A stretch of 64,000 bases of DNA from an uncultured Pseudoruegeria sp. (GCA_947498155.1 CANMJD010000009.1:39844-103843); one strand, 5' to 3'; counted from the stretch's first letter, positions 48,177-57,937 are shown. Notes: generated by a model not told the origin, from the letters alone. Numbers and translations: made by a program.

Positions 48177-51100
48177 ATGAGCGACTTCCAAGTACAGGGC
48201 TTTATCACCCCGGGCCAGCTGAAGCGGTTCCTGTTTTCAGCCCTGCTCATTCTGATCATCGCGGCCCTGTTCTGGACCCAGTCGCGTTATCCGGCGCTGG
48301 ATGAAAAAGCCCTGATGAGCGGCGCAATCCAGCTTGAGGACCCTTTGGGCTTTGAGGCCAAATTCCCGCTGAATGATGCCATGAGCACGGTAGAGCGGAT
48401 TTTCTACACCACGCTGAACTGGATCAATACCAATAAAAAGGGCATGACATTTGGCATCCTTTTTGCGGCGGCCTTTCTGACGGCGCTTTCCTATATCAGG
48501 CAGCGCAGCTTTAAGGGCAGTTTTTCCAACTCGGTGCTGGGTCTGGTGATCGGCACGCCCTTGGGGGTCTGTGTGAATTGCGCCGCCCCGATTGCGCGCG
48601 GCATGTATGCGGGAGGCCTGCGCGCCGAAACCACGCTTTCGGCGATGATTGCCAGCCCGACCCTGAACATCGTGGTGCTGACCATGACCTTCAGCCTGCT
48701 GCCCGCCTATATGGCAATTGGCAAGATTGCGCTGAGTTTGGCTCTTATTTTGCTTATTGTCCCGCTGATTTGCCGCCTCTTGCCGCCGGAGCAGCTGAAC
48801 GCCCCGCCCGCCGCGCAGATCAATGTGCCCGCCCCCGAGGGTTGGGATTTGGGCACCCCCCCCGCCGAAGGGTTTTTCACCGCCTTGGGGGCCGTGATAC
48901 TGAGCTTTGCCAAAAACCTCTGGTACATCGTCAAAATGACCGTGCCCCTGATGCTGCTGGCAGGGTTTTTAGGGGCCACAGTGGCCACCTTGCTGCCCGA
49001 AGAGCTGCTGCTCGGGCTGAACTGGAGCCTTGGCGGGCTGGTGATCGTGGCGCTGGTCGGGGTGTTTTTGCCGGTGCCGATTGCCTTTGATGTGGTGGTG
49101 ACCGGCGCTTTGCTGAGTGCGGGGCTTGATCCGGGCTATGTGATGGCACTGCTGTTCACGCTGGGCAGCTTTTCTGTCTATTCGTTTTTCATCGTCACAC
49201 AGGCGATCTCTTTGCGCGCTGGTCTGATGCTGGCGGCCGCTGTGGCGCTGGCCGGGATGCTGGCTGGTGTGGCAGCCCAAAGCTATCACAGCCGCCAGAG
49301 CGATAAGGCGCTGGAGCTGCTGCTGGGGCAGGCGACACCGGCCCTCTGGGGCGCGGCACAGGCCAGTGAGGCCCCGACAGGCATCACTGTGACCCCAACC
49401 CCCCATGCTCCGCGCAGCCCTGCCGCTGAGATGCCGTTCAGCCGGTTAGAAGCGGTTGAAATTGGCATCGACAAACCGTTGGAGTTCGGTTTTCGCGATA
49501 TGTGGCCACCGTTCTGGGAAGGGCGCAGCCTGTCTTCGGGTGATATTGATCGGGACGGCGATCTGGATCTGGTGATCGCCTCCACCGAGGTCGGGCTTTA
49601 TATTTATGAAAACGACGGCGGCGGAAAATTCAGCCGCGTTGCGGTTGATCTGGGGCCCTTGGCGCAGATGCCGCTGTTTAACGCTGTGCTGGTTGATCTG
49701 GACAATGACGGCTGGCTTGATCTGTTCCTGACCAGCTACCGGCAGGGCAATTTCCGCTGGATTAGTCAAAATGGGCGCTTTGATCAGACCCAGCCGCCCA
49801 GCCAAGTGCCCAACCGCGCCGATGCGGTGCTCAGCCTTGCACTCAGCTTTGCCGATATCGATCAGGACAGCGATCTGGATGTGGCTTTGGGCAATTGGGC
49901 GGCCGGCTGGTATCGCCGCATCCCCGGCGAGGAAAGCCGCAACCGGCTGCTGATCAACGAAGGGGCGCTGGCCGATCCGGCGGCGGTGGATTTGCCCGGT
50001 ATTCCCGGTGAAACCCTGTCGATCCTCTTGTCTGATATTAATGCCGACGGGCGGGCGGATTTGCTGGTCGGCAATGACTTTGAAATCCCCGATATGGTCT
50101 ATCTGTCCACCGAGGCAGGGGGCCTGCGTCTGATCGGATCCGCTGATGGGCTGATCCCCTATACCACCAATACCACAATGGCTGTGAAAACCGCCGATCT
50201 GGGCAATCGTGGCCAGACGGATTTGTATTTTGCCCAGATTGCCGGACGGTCGTCAGGCGTGTCGGATATTCTGAAGATGCAGCCGCTGGAACACTATTGC
50301 GACGCGATCAAAGACCCCGATGCACTGGCCCTGTGCCAGCGCAACATGGAGATCAAGACCTGGTATAAATCGGGCAATAACTTCAACCCGAGCTATGCCA
50401 GCAAATGTCAGGAACTGACCGAACCGGCCCAAGGCCAGTGCAAAGCCATGCTGATCAAGGATTTGGCGATCCAGAAAGAAGACCCAAAGATTTGCGCCCT
50501 GATCCCTGCCGATCAGCCCTATGCAAAATCCTTTTGTGAGCTGCATTTCCTGCCCTTCGCCGCCCCCACAGAGGCGCAAATGGCGGCTGCCCTGCCGCAG
50601 ATCATGCGCTCTAATGTGCTTTTGGCCCGTCCCGAAACAGACGCTGTCTTTGACGATGTTGCCGCGGCGCGCGGGCTGGCGGTGGGCGGCTGGAGCTGGG
50701 ATACGAAAATTGCCGATTTTGACAATGACGGCTGGCAGGATGTCTATATCGTCAATGGCACATGGGTGCCCAATGAGGTCAGCCCCTCCAACCTGTTTTT
50801 CCACAATGATGGCAGCGGCAACTTTACCGAAGCCTCCGGCCCCTTCGGGCTTGAGGATTATCTGATGACCGCCGCCGCCACGGTGTTTGATATTGATGGC
50901 GATGGCGATCTGGATGTGATCACCCATCCGGTCAACGGCCCGCTGACGGCCTTTCGCAATAATGATCAGCACGGGACGGCGATCACCGTCAGCCTGTCGG
51001 ACGCGCAAGGCAATCACGATGGCATCGGCGCGCTGCTGCGCCTGAGCATCGGAGAGGTCACCCAACAACGCGAAATCCAGCTCGGTGGCGGCTTTATGTC

Positions 51101-51242
51101 CTTTGATGCGCCAATGGTGCATTTTGGGCTGGGACAGAGCCTGAAAGCCGACAAGCTGACGATCCGCTGGCCCGATGGTAGCGAAACCGTTCTGCGCGAC
51201 GATCTGCAGGCCGGACAGCATTACCACATCCGGCGGCAGTGA
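48177..51242 (+). CDS. DUF318/ArsP-like permease fused to FG-GAP repeats and ASPIC/UnbV domain (1021 aa)
   Basis: Residues about 15-385 form a polytopic permease of the DUF318/ArsP-like type, with the two-half arrangement and the motif VCVNCAAPIARGMYAGG followed by SPTLN in the first half and PIAFDVVVTG in the second. Residues about 400-925 carry FG-GAP/VCBS calcium repeats (DIDRDGDLDLVIAS, DLDNDGWLDLFLTS, DIDQDSDLDVALGN, DFDNDGWQDVYIVN, DIDGDGDLDVITH), interrupted near residues 700-790 by a stretch with seven cysteines. The last 90 residues are an ASPIC/UnbV domain (IGALLRLSIGEV, LTIRWPDGSETVL). The large soluble part should lie in the periplasm. Function is unknown: DUF318 relatives export arsenicals or metals, while FG-GAP/UnbV proteins are extracytoplasmic. 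I know no standard name for the fusion. Confidence 0.85.
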   Translation: MSDFQVQGFITPGQLKRFLFSALLILIIAALFWTQSRYPALDEKALMSGAIQLEDPLGFEAKFPLNDAMSTVERIFYTTLNWINTNKKGMTFGILFAAAFLTALSYIRQRSFKGSFSNSVLGLVIGTPLGVCVNCAAPIARGMYAGGLRAETTLSAMIASPTLNIVVLTMTFSLLPAYMAIGKIALSLALILLIVPLICRLLPPEQLNAPPAAQINVPAPEGWDLGTPPAEGFFTALGAVILSFAKNLWYIVKMTVPLMLLAGFLGATVATLLPEELLLGLNWSLGGLVIVALVGVFLPVPIAFDVVVTGALLSAGLDPGYVMALLFTLGSFSVYSFFIVTQAISLRAGLMLAAAVALAGMLAGVAAQSYHSRQSDKALELLLGQATPALWGAAQASEAPTGITVTPTPHAPRSPAAEMPFSRLEAVEIGIDKPLEFGFRDMWPPFWEGRSLSSGDIDRDGDLDLVIASTEVGLYIYENDGGGKFSRVAVDLGPLAQMPLFNAVLVDLDNDGWLDLFLTSYRQGNFRWISQNGRFDQTQPPSQVPNRADAVLSLALSFADIDQDSDLDVALGNWAAGWYRRIPGEESRNRLLINEGALADPAAVDLPGIPGETLSILLSDINADGRADLLVGNDFEIPDMVYLSTEAGGLRLIGSADGLIPYTTNTTMAVKTADLGNRGQTDLYFAQIAGRSSGVSDILKMQPLEHYCDAIKDPDALALCQRNMEIKTWYKSGNNFNPSYASKCQELTEPAQGQCKAMLIKDLAIQKEDPKICALIPADQPYAKSFCELHFLPFAAPTEAQMAAALPQIMRSNVLLARPETDAVFDDVAAARGLAVGGWSWDTKIADFDNDGWQDVYIVNGTWVPNEVSPSNLFFHNDGSGNFTEASGPFGLEDYLMTAAATVFDIDGDGDLDVITHPVNGPLTAFRNNDQHGTAITVSLSDAQGNHDGIGALLRLSIGEVTQQREIQLGGGFMSFDAPMVHFGLGQSLKADKLTIRWPDGSETVLRDDLQAGQHYHIRRQ

Positions 51243-51300
51243 TACGCCTACCGGCATGTATCAGCGCCACATCAGATAATGTAGATTATGTTAAATAGGT

Positions 51301-51347
51301 AGAATGATCGCCCGCCCCCCTACAACAGGAATCCGGGCGATTATTCT
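51301..51347 (-). terminator. Stem-loop overlapping the stop of the minus-strand RTX gene
   Basis: AGAATGATCGCCCG (51301-51314) pairs with CGGGCGATTATTCT (51334-51347) with a single mismatch over a 19-base loop. The right arm includes the first bases of the TAG stop (51346-51348). The T run is poor, so it may also protect the mRNA end. Confidence 0.6.
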
Positions 51348-53820
51348 AGACGATGGCGAAATCATCCGCTTCCAGCGTGGCTTTGTTGGCCAGCGTCGCA
51401 AAGAGCGTCGCATCGGCCCCGCCGACACCATCGCCGTCATGCCAGAGCTGACCGGTGGTCTGATCATAGATGATCCGGTCATTCGCATCCGCCGCTGCCG
51501 TGCCGAGCACAAAAGCATCCGCCGCCAGCGCGCCAGCAGAGAGGCCGGTAAACACCGAAGCCTTGAGTTTAAACACATCATCGCCATTGCCGAAATCAAT
51601 CAGCCGGTCGACGTTCGTGGCTTCATCCAGGGCGCGGTCAAAGACAAAAGTATCGGCCCCGCCTTGCCCCTTGAGCGTGTCATTGCCCTCACGGCCGACG
51701 ATCGTGTTGGCATAGGGCGTGCCGATGATGGTGTTATCCAGCCCGTTGCCAATGCCGTTCAGGTTCGCCGGATTGCCATCCTTGGTAAAGACGTTCTGCA
51801 TGTAGAGTTTTTCCACATGGGCCTCCAGCGCGTAGGAGCGATAGGCTTTCACCGCATCATTACCTTCGCCGGCCTGTTCCACGGCGGTGTCACCGGGCGC
51901 GCGGATCAGATAGGTGTCATTGCCCAGCCCGCCAATCAACGTGTCGTTGTTTTTGCCGCCGTCCAGAATGTTGTTCTGATCATTGCCGGTGATGGTGTTC
52001 ATCAGCCCGTTGCCCGCGCCAAGGATGGCCTCGCCGGTCAGTTCCAGATCTTCGATATGTTTGCGGCCCATGCGGAAATCAACCGAGGATTCCACCGTGT
52101 CATGACCGGCCCATCTGTTGCTTTCGACAACCTGATCGCCAACATTATCGACGAAAAACCGGTCTGACCCCGGACCGCCATTCATATAATCCGCACCTGC
52201 ACCGCCGTTGATCCAATCGTCGCCCCCGGCGCCAAGGATGCGGTCGTCACCATTTTGGCCACGAAACCATTCATCTGCGGCAGAGCCGACAAAAACATCT
52301 GCAAAATCAGAGCCGGAAATACCTTCGATCGAGGCAATGCTGTCTTCTTCTCCGGCAGAACGGATCCAGCCGTTTTCCAGATGCACCTGCACCCCTTCGG
52401 TCGCCCGCCATAAGCTAAGGAAGTCAGAGCCGCTGCCGCCATCGATGGTGTCAGAGCCAGGACCGTAAACGATCTCGTCATCACCGCCACCGGCGTTGAT
52501 GGTGTCGTCACCTTCACGTGCATCAAAATACTCATCCGCATCACTACCGATGAAGGTATCGTTGCCCAGACGGCTACCGCGGACGGCTTCGATATTGCTG
52601 AAGCTGTGGGTGAAGCTTTCACCGTCCCACATCCCTGTCGCCACGCCGGTTCCAAAATTGACGGTAACGCCGGAAACATCACTGCGGTCATAGCGCAGCA
52701 TATCCCAGCCGCCGCCGCCATCCAGCGTGTCGTTACCCTGACGCAGGATAAAGCGCTCATTCCGATCAGACCCGACAATCGTATCGTCAAAATCCGTGGC
52801 CTCAATTTCGATGCGACCGTCGCCGGTAATATTAAAGGTATCGGTAAAGCCAAAGCCGTCATTGGATGCGGTACCGGTTGCCAGATTGACGTTGACCCCG
52901 TTGATCGGGTCGCCGTTCGGGCCATAGTGATATTTGATGCGGATGGTCGAACCATCTGCCACAGTCAGGGTAAATGTATCATCGCCTTCGCCGCCTAGAA
53001 CGCTCGCCCATTGGCCGTCTTTGGTTTTGATGTTGAAAAGATCATCATAATCGGTGCCGGTAAGATTAAAGCCCCTGTCATCGACCAGAGCCTCCGCCAC
53101 ATTGAAAAGCGTATCCGCACCAGAGGCTTTTTTGTTGACGACGCCGACCCCCTGAATGCCGTTGATGTTGATGTTTACACCATTCGCGATCAGGCCGTAT
53201 GACAGCTCAGACCAATCCTCCACTCCTGCGAAATCATATTCATCATCGCCCACAGTGGCGAGGAAACGAGGATTGTCCGCCACACCGATATCCAGCATGT
53301 CATCGCCGGTGGTGCCGGCAATATAGCCGTCCCGTGAGACGTCTGCGTCCAAAACCTCTGAAAATAAGATCGGTTGATTGGGGGCAAAAGGACCAGAGGA
53401 GACGGCCCCTGCATTGGTGATAGAGGCATCAAAGGCCTCCCATTCTGCCAGAGTTGTCAGGCGGGGAAATGCATCACCACCAACCTGGAAATAGTGATCT
53501 GTGCCGGTATTGCCCCCGGTTTCGTAATGAAAGGCCATGAAATAGGCGGTTTTTGTAACGCCACCATCCCTCCAGGAGACAAACCCAAACTGATCATCTT
53601 CGACAAACGACGGGTTCTCTCCGTCAAGCAGAACCTGCTCACTGCCGCCCAGATCGAACGCAACGTTTGGGATGTCGTCATCACCGACAGGTAAAATTTG
53701 ATAAGAGAATGAGGTGACTGCATTCGGAACCGATATTCGAAGGGTTGAACTCCGAATCCCGACTTCGTCGTCTTCAAGATAGTCAACCGCGATACCGCGC
53801 AACGTATATTGTGTACTCAT
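51346..53820 (-). CDS. RTX calcium-binding protein with GGDxFP N-terminal domain (824 aa)
   Basis: Residues 1-160 form a domain shared with two other RTX proteins in the window: SVPNAVTSFSYQIL, then DGGVTKTAYF, then QVGGDAFPRL (residue 114 on) and GPFAPNQ. Residues about 180-560 are RTX nonapeptides (GGDGDDTFTL, ASDADEYFDAREGDDTINAGG) in loosely spaced groups. The last 270 residues are the common C-terminal cassette (MNGGPGSDRFFVDNVGDQVVES ... RIIYDQTTGQLWHDGDGVGG ... DDFAIV). No Sec signal is seen, so type I secretion is expected. Its C-terminal DNA is nearly identical, in inverted orientation, to that of the serralysin-type gene and of the gene at the right edge. Divergent from ugd. Confidence 0.9.
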   Translation of the reverse strand: MSTQYTLRGIAVDYLEDDEVGIRSSTLRISVPNAVTSFSYQILPVGDDDIPNVAFDLGGSEQVLLDGENPSFVEDDQFGFVSWRDGGVTKTAYFMAFHYETGGNTGTDHYFQVGGDAFPRLTTLAEWEAFDASITNAGAVSSGPFAPNQPILFSEVLDADVSRDGYIAGTTGDDMLDIGVADNPRFLATVGDDEYDFAGVEDWSELSYGLIANGVNININGIQGVGVVNKKASGADTLFNVAEALVDDRGFNLTGTDYDDLFNIKTKDGQWASVLGGEGDDTFTLTVADGSTIRIKYHYGPNGDPINGVNVNLATGTASNDGFGFTDTFNITGDGRIEIEATDFDDTIVGSDRNERFILRQGNDTLDGGGGWDMLRYDRSDVSGVTVNFGTGVATGMWDGESFTHSFSNIEAVRGSRLGNDTFIGSDADEYFDAREGDDTINAGGGDDEIVYGPGSDTIDGGSGSDFLSLWRATEGVQVHLENGWIRSAGEEDSIASIEGISGSDFADVFVGSAADEWFRGQNGDDRILGAGGDDWINGGAGADYMNGGPGSDRFFVDNVGDQVVESNRWAGHDTVESSVDFRMGRKHIEDLELTGEAILGAGNGLMNTITGNDQNNILDGGKNNDTLIGGLGNDTYLIRAPGDTAVEQAGEGNDAVKAYRSYALEAHVEKLYMQNVFTKDGNPANLNGIGNGLDNTIIGTPYANTIVGREGNDTLKGQGGADTFVFDRALDEATNVDRLIDFGNGDDVFKLKASVFTGLSAGALAADAFVLGTAAADANDRIIYDQTTGQLWHDGDGVGGADATLFATLANKATLEADDFAIV
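51358..51993. repeat. Inverted repeat arm A (C-terminal RTX cassette)
   Basis: Read on the minus strand, this stretch aligns without gaps to 59359-59994 on the plus strand with only scattered changes. It encodes the final 210 residues of the RTX cassette. Confidence 0.9.
51980..52229. repeat. Inverted repeat partner of 63751-64000
   Basis: Read on the minus strand, it aligns without gaps to 63751-64000 on the plus strand with few changes; it encodes GSDRFxVDNVGDQVVES through NGLMNTITGN. The match reaches the window edge, so its true length is longer. Confidence 0.88.
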
Positions 53821-54061
53821 CTCAATGTCCCAACACTTTAAACGGATCGCAAATGGCGACCTTTTCGACGGTCAGCCTAAAGCGTTTCAATTCATATTCA
53901 ACTATCGTTTCCGATAGGCAGGGGGTAATCCTTTACCCTGCCTGCCTGTTTTTTGCACAACTGCAACGCCGACCCTGAAGTTATAGCGGTTCAACGAAAG
54001 TCGCATTGACAGGATTGCTGCATCGCCGCATGCATGCACTACGTTAATTGGAGTCATTTAT

Positions 54062-55366
54062 ATGCGTATTGCAATGATTGGAACGGGCTATGTCGGCCTT
54101 GTATCCGGTGTCTGTTTTTCAGATTTTGGTCATGATGTTATTTGTATCGACAAGGCCACACAGAAAATCGCGATGCTGGAGGCCGGAGAGATTCCGATTT
54201 ATGAGCCGGGGCTGGATGCGCTGGTCGCCAAGAACGTCGCAGCCGGACGTCTGAGCTTCACCACCGAGATTGCAGAAGCCGTTGCCACGGCGGACGCGGT
54301 TTTCATCGCGGTTGGCACGCCCACCCGCCGGGGTGACGGCCATGCCGATCTGACCTATGTTTTTGCTGCCGCAGAAGAGATCGCCCAGTATCTGCAAGGC
54401 TATACCGTAGTGGTTACAAAATCGACGGTTCCCGTGGGCACCAACCGGCGCGTGGCAGAGGTTGTTGCCAAGGCCAACCCAGAGGCAGATTTTGATGTTG
54501 CCTCCAATCCGGAATTCCTGCGCGAAGGCGCTGCGATCGACGATTTCATGCGTCCGGATCGCGTGGTGGTCGGGGCTGAAACTGAACGTTCACAATCGGT
54601 CATGGGCGATATCTATCGTCCGTTGTTTTTGCGTGATTTCCCGATTGTCTATACCGATCTGGAATCCGCCGAGATGATCAAATACGCCGCAAATGCGTTT
54701 CTGGCCACCAAGATTACCTTCATCAACGAGATTGCCGCCCTGTGCGAAAAAGTCGGGGCAGATGTCAAATCCGTGGCCAAAGGCATCGGGCTGGACGGGC
54801 GGATCGGTAATAAATTCCTGCACGCCGGACCGGGGTATGGCGGGTCCTGCTTCCCTAAAGACACCAGCGCACTGGCGCGGATCGGGCAGGAACATGCGAT
54901 CCCGATGCAGATCACCGAAACAGTGATTACCGTCAACGAACAGATTAAAAACCGGATGATCGACAAGATCCGCGAACAATGTGGCGGTTCGGTCAATGGC
55001 AAAACAATTGCTGTTCTGGGGGTAACCTTCAAACCCGATACCGATGACATGCGGGACGCCCCGTCCCTGACCATCGTGCCCAACCTGATCGGACGGGGGG
55101 CAACCGTACAGGTGGCCGATCCGCAAGGACGGCGGGAAGGCGAAGAACTCCTGCCGGGTGTGGTCTGGGCCGAGGATGCCTACGGGGCCGCACAGGATGC
55201 GGATGCGGTTGTCTTGCTGACAGAGTGGAATGAATTCCGGGCTCTGGATCTGCCGCGTCTGGTGACTGTCATGCGCGGCAAAAGCTTTGTCGATTTGCGC
55301 AATGTCTATAGCAAAGAAGATGTGCTCGAAGGCGGGTTTACCTCTTATACTGGGGTTGGCCGCTAG
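54062..55366 (+). CDS. ugd: UDP-glucose 6-dehydrogenase
   Basis: The 434-residue protein opens with the NAD-binding motif MRIAMIGTGYVGLVSG and has FIAVGTPTRRGDGHADLTYV, KSTVPVGTNRRVAE and NPEFLREGAAIDDF. The catalytic cysteine is Cys263 in GPGYGGSCFPKDTSAL, followed by FKPDTDDMRDAPSLTIV. It oxidises UDP-glucose twice to UDP-glucuronate, a precursor of uronic-acid polysaccharides. GGAG lies 9 bases before the ATG. It stands alone between RTX genes, which suits a locus making a uronate-containing surface polymer. Confidence 0.96.
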   Translation: MRIAMIGTGYVGLVSGVCFSDFGHDVICIDKATQKIAMLEAGEIPIYEPGLDALVAKNVAAGRLSFTTEIAEAVATADAVFIAVGTPTRRGDGHADLTYVFAAAEEIAQYLQGYTVVVTKSTVPVGTNRRVAEVVAKANPEADFDVASNPEFLREGAAIDDFMRPDRVVVGAETERSQSVMGDIYRPLFLRDFPIVYTDLESAEMIKYAANAFLATKITFINEIAALCEKVGADVKSVAKGIGLDGRIGNKFLHAGPGYGGSCFPKDTSALARIGQEHAIPMQITETVITVNEQIKNRMIDKIREQCGGSVNGKTIAVLGVTFKPDTDDMRDAPSLTIVPNLIGRGATVQVADPQGRREGEELLPGVVWAEDAYGAAQDADAVVLLTEWNEFRALDLPRLVTVMRGKSFVDLRNVYSKEDVLEGGFTSYTGVGR

Positions 55367-55384
55367 CCGAGCGCCTGTTTTAAT

Positions 55385-55422
55385 TGACGGCATTTTCATG
55401 AAAAGCCATAAAAATGCCGTCA
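55385..55422. terminator. Stem-loop after ugd
   Basis: TGACGGCATTTT (55385-55396) pairs perfectly with AAAATGCCGTCA (55411-55422) over a 14-base loop, 18 bases after the ugd stop. There is no T run after it, so it may act as a weak terminator or an mRNA-stabilising hairpin. Confidence 0.6.
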
Positions 55423-55489
55423 TCCTAAAATCTTTATCCCCACCCGATACCCGATGTCTGTGCTGTAGTGATCAGCAGGACAGACCGAC

Positions 55490-57937
55490 GTGGTATCCCT
55501 TACACATGAAATTTCGCTTACAGCCGAAGAGGCCGGATTTACCTACGGGTTTTCCGATCTGGCGCTGTTTCAAACGACAACCGGATATGTGCTCTATGCT
55601 GTCACGGTGACGGGGGGCGGTATTTCCGTTTTCGAAAACCCTCTGGACGAAGATATTTCCCTGCTGGACACACAGGGTCTGCTGAACAATCGAAAACTGC
55701 CGGCAGAGTCCAGCCTGGAGATCTTGCAGCAGGACAGCGGTGAGGTGCATGTGCTCACCCCGGAGCGGGCCTTTAGCGGTATTCCGACCTATGAAATCAG
55801 CAGCAACGGCAGTTTTGCAAAAAATGCCCTCAAAGGATTGCGCACGACAGAAGGGTTTGATGATCCGCTTCTGAAACTGGCCAGCTTTACGCTTGCAGGC
55901 GTGCCGCATTTTGTCGGCTTCGAGCAAAGCAGTGCCCCCCCGAAACTCTATCGGTTCGAGGCGGGGTTTGCCTTGCAGGCCCTGCCGTCTGCGAACCTTG
56001 CGGCGGGGGTCGCCGGACAATCGGTCTCGGCCACGACGGTGGTCTCTACCGATCAGGGCACATGGGTGCTGGCAACCGATATCACGGATCATTCTGTCTA
56101 CAGCTACGCGGTTTCTGCCACCACGGGCCTGAAGCTGGCCGATCAATTCGGAGCGGCGGACGGGTTGGGGATCAACCGGCCCACGGCCCTTGAGACGCTG
56201 AATGTTGGCGCGGAGAATTTTGTTATTCTGGCTGCCGGCGGGTCGTCTTCGCTGAGTGTGCTTACGGTAGACGCTAGCGGCCAGCTCGGCGCGCGTGACC
56301 ACGTCATGGATACGCTCTCGACCCGGTTTCAGAATGTCACCGCGCTGGCTGTTGTCGGCGGGGACACACAAGGGTTTGTCGTTGCTGCGGGCAGCGATGA
56401 CGGGGTGAGCCTCTTTGCCCTGCTGCCCGGCGGGCGGTTGCTGTATCTGGATAGTCTTCAGGATGCCGCAGACCGCCATCTGGAAAATATAACCGCACTG
56501 TCGCTGACCCGTGCGGGCGACCATTTGCACATCCACGCCGGCTCTGCGGACCATGGCGGTCTGGCCTACCTGAGCGCGGACCTCTCCGACTATGGCATTA
56601 CCCTGCGTGCCGAGAATGAAAGCGGGCTGGTGAAGGGCAGCAACAAGGATGATATTCTGATTGCTACCGCATCCGAAGACAGGCTGCGGGGCGGGGCGGG
56701 ACAGGATACGTTTGTCTTTATACAAGAGCCGCTGGCCACCGAAGGTCACCTCGGGGCGGTGCTGGATTTCAACCCCAAAGAAGATGTGCTGGACCTTTCG
56801 GGCCTGCCGCTTTTCCAGTCGGTCGCGCAGTTGACCATCGTGCCGCTGAACGATGGCGCCCGCCTGTATTATGCGGGATTTTCAGTCGACATCTACAGCG
56901 CTGCGGGCACGCCGCTGCAGGCCTCTGATTTCTCTACAGCCATGGTCTGGAATACAGCCCATGCCCCGGTGGCTGTGCACGATCCGCTATATCACGTCGA
57001 TCTGACAATATGGGGCACGATGGAGCTGGACGCCCTTGAGGGCGGCGGCGGCAATGACATCCTTTTTGCCCTGAACGGCAATGACTACCTTGATGGAAAA
57101 TCCGGCGCCGACAACATGAACGGCGGGCCCGCATCCGACATCTATATTGTCGACAACCTCGGGGACCGGGTCATCGAAAGTCGCCGCTGGGAGGGGCAGG
57201 ATCATGTCTTTTCCTCGGTATCCTTCTGGCTAAAATCCACCCATGTCGAGGATCTGACCCTGACCGGAACGGGCGATCTGCGCGGTATTGGCAACGGCTT
57301 GGTCAATATTATTACCGGCAATGCGGGGGATAATATTCTGGATGGCGGGGCGCAAAATGATCGCCTGATCGGCGGCGGCGGAGATGACATCTATTTCGTC
57401 CGTGCACCGCAAGACGTCATTATTGAGGCCGCAGGGCAAGGGCAGGATACTGTCAAAGCCTATCGCAGTTTCAAACTGCCCGATCACGTCGAAAACCTCC
57501 ATCTGAAGACCACGTTTGATTTCAACGGCGTGGGCAATACGCTGGACAATGAAATCGTCGGGACCAACGGGGATAATGTGCTCATCGGTCGAGAGGGAAA
57601 TGATATCCTCCGCGGTCAAGGCGGGGCCGATACCTTTGTGTTTGACCGCACGCTGGACAGCCACCGCAATCGGGACATCATTGTCGATTTCACCTCCGGC
57701 GAGGATCTTCTGAAATTGAAAAAATCCCTGTTTCCGGGCCTGCACTACGGCCCCCTGCGAGACAGTACCTTTGCCGCAGAGGTCGCAGAAATGACCGAAC
57801 GCACCCGGGTTATTTATCTGCAGGACACGGGACGACTGTGGTTTGATCCCGACGGATCAGGACCGCAATCTGCGGTGCTCTTTGCTGAATTGGCGAACAG
57901 GCCAGAGCTGGCGTTGGATGATTTCCTAGTGTTCTGA
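55490..57937 (+). CDS. RTX protein with beta-propeller-like N-terminal domain (815 aa)
   Basis: The start is a GTG preceded by AGGA. Residues 1-380 are built of repeated beta blades (SDLALFQTTTGYVLYAVTVTG, QGTWVLATDITDHSVYSYAV, RFQNVTALAVVGG), reading like a seven-bladed propeller. Residues from about 385 have RTX repeats (GSNKDDILIATASEDRLRGG, GGGGNDILFALNGNDYLDG). The last 250 residues are the shared C-terminal cassette, ending DTGRLWFDPDGSGP ... DDFLVF. No Sec signal is seen; type I secretion is expected. The propeller may bind a glycan or protein; function is unknown. Confidence 0.88.
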   Translation: MVSLTHEISLTAEEAGFTYGFSDLALFQTTTGYVLYAVTVTGGGISVFENPLDEDISLLDTQGLLNNRKLPAESSLEILQQDSGEVHVLTPERAFSGIPTYEISSNGSFAKNALKGLRTTEGFDDPLLKLASFTLAGVPHFVGFEQSSAPPKLYRFEAGFALQALPSANLAAGVAGQSVSATTVVSTDQGTWVLATDITDHSVYSYAVSATTGLKLADQFGAADGLGINRPTALETLNVGAENFVILAAGGSSSLSVLTVDASGQLGARDHVMDTLSTRFQNVTALAVVGGDTQGFVVAAGSDDGVSLFALLPGGRLLYLDSLQDAADRHLENITALSLTRAGDHLHIHAGSADHGGLAYLSADLSDYGITLRAENESGLVKGSNKDDILIATASEDRLRGGAGQDTFVFIQEPLATEGHLGAVLDFNPKEDVLDLSGLPLFQSVAQLTIVPLNDGARLYYAGFSVDIYSAAGTPLQASDFSTAMVWNTAHAPVAVHDPLYHVDLTIWGTMELDALEGGGGNDILFALNGNDYLDGKSGADNMNGGPASDIYIVDNLGDRVIESRRWEGQDHVFSSVSFWLKSTHVEDLTLTGTGDLRGIGNGLVNIITGNAGDNILDGGAQNDRLIGGGGDDIYFVRAPQDVIIEAAGQGQDTVKAYRSFKLPDHVENLHLKTTFDFNGVGNTLDNEIVGTNGDNVLIGREGNDILRGQGGADTFVFDRTLDSHRNRDIIVDFTSGEDLLKLKKSLFPGLHYGPLRDSTFAAEVAEMTERTRVIYLQDTGRLWFDPDGSGPQSAVLFAELANRPELALDDFLVF

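Noticed and set aside
54006..54034. TTGACA ahead of ugd as a promoter
   Set aside because: The -10 position reads CATGCA, a poor match; the site is possible but unsupported.
55472..56749. 425-codon minus-strand frame opposite the propeller RTX gene
   Set aside because: No family features, and the opposite frame continues into RTX repeats.
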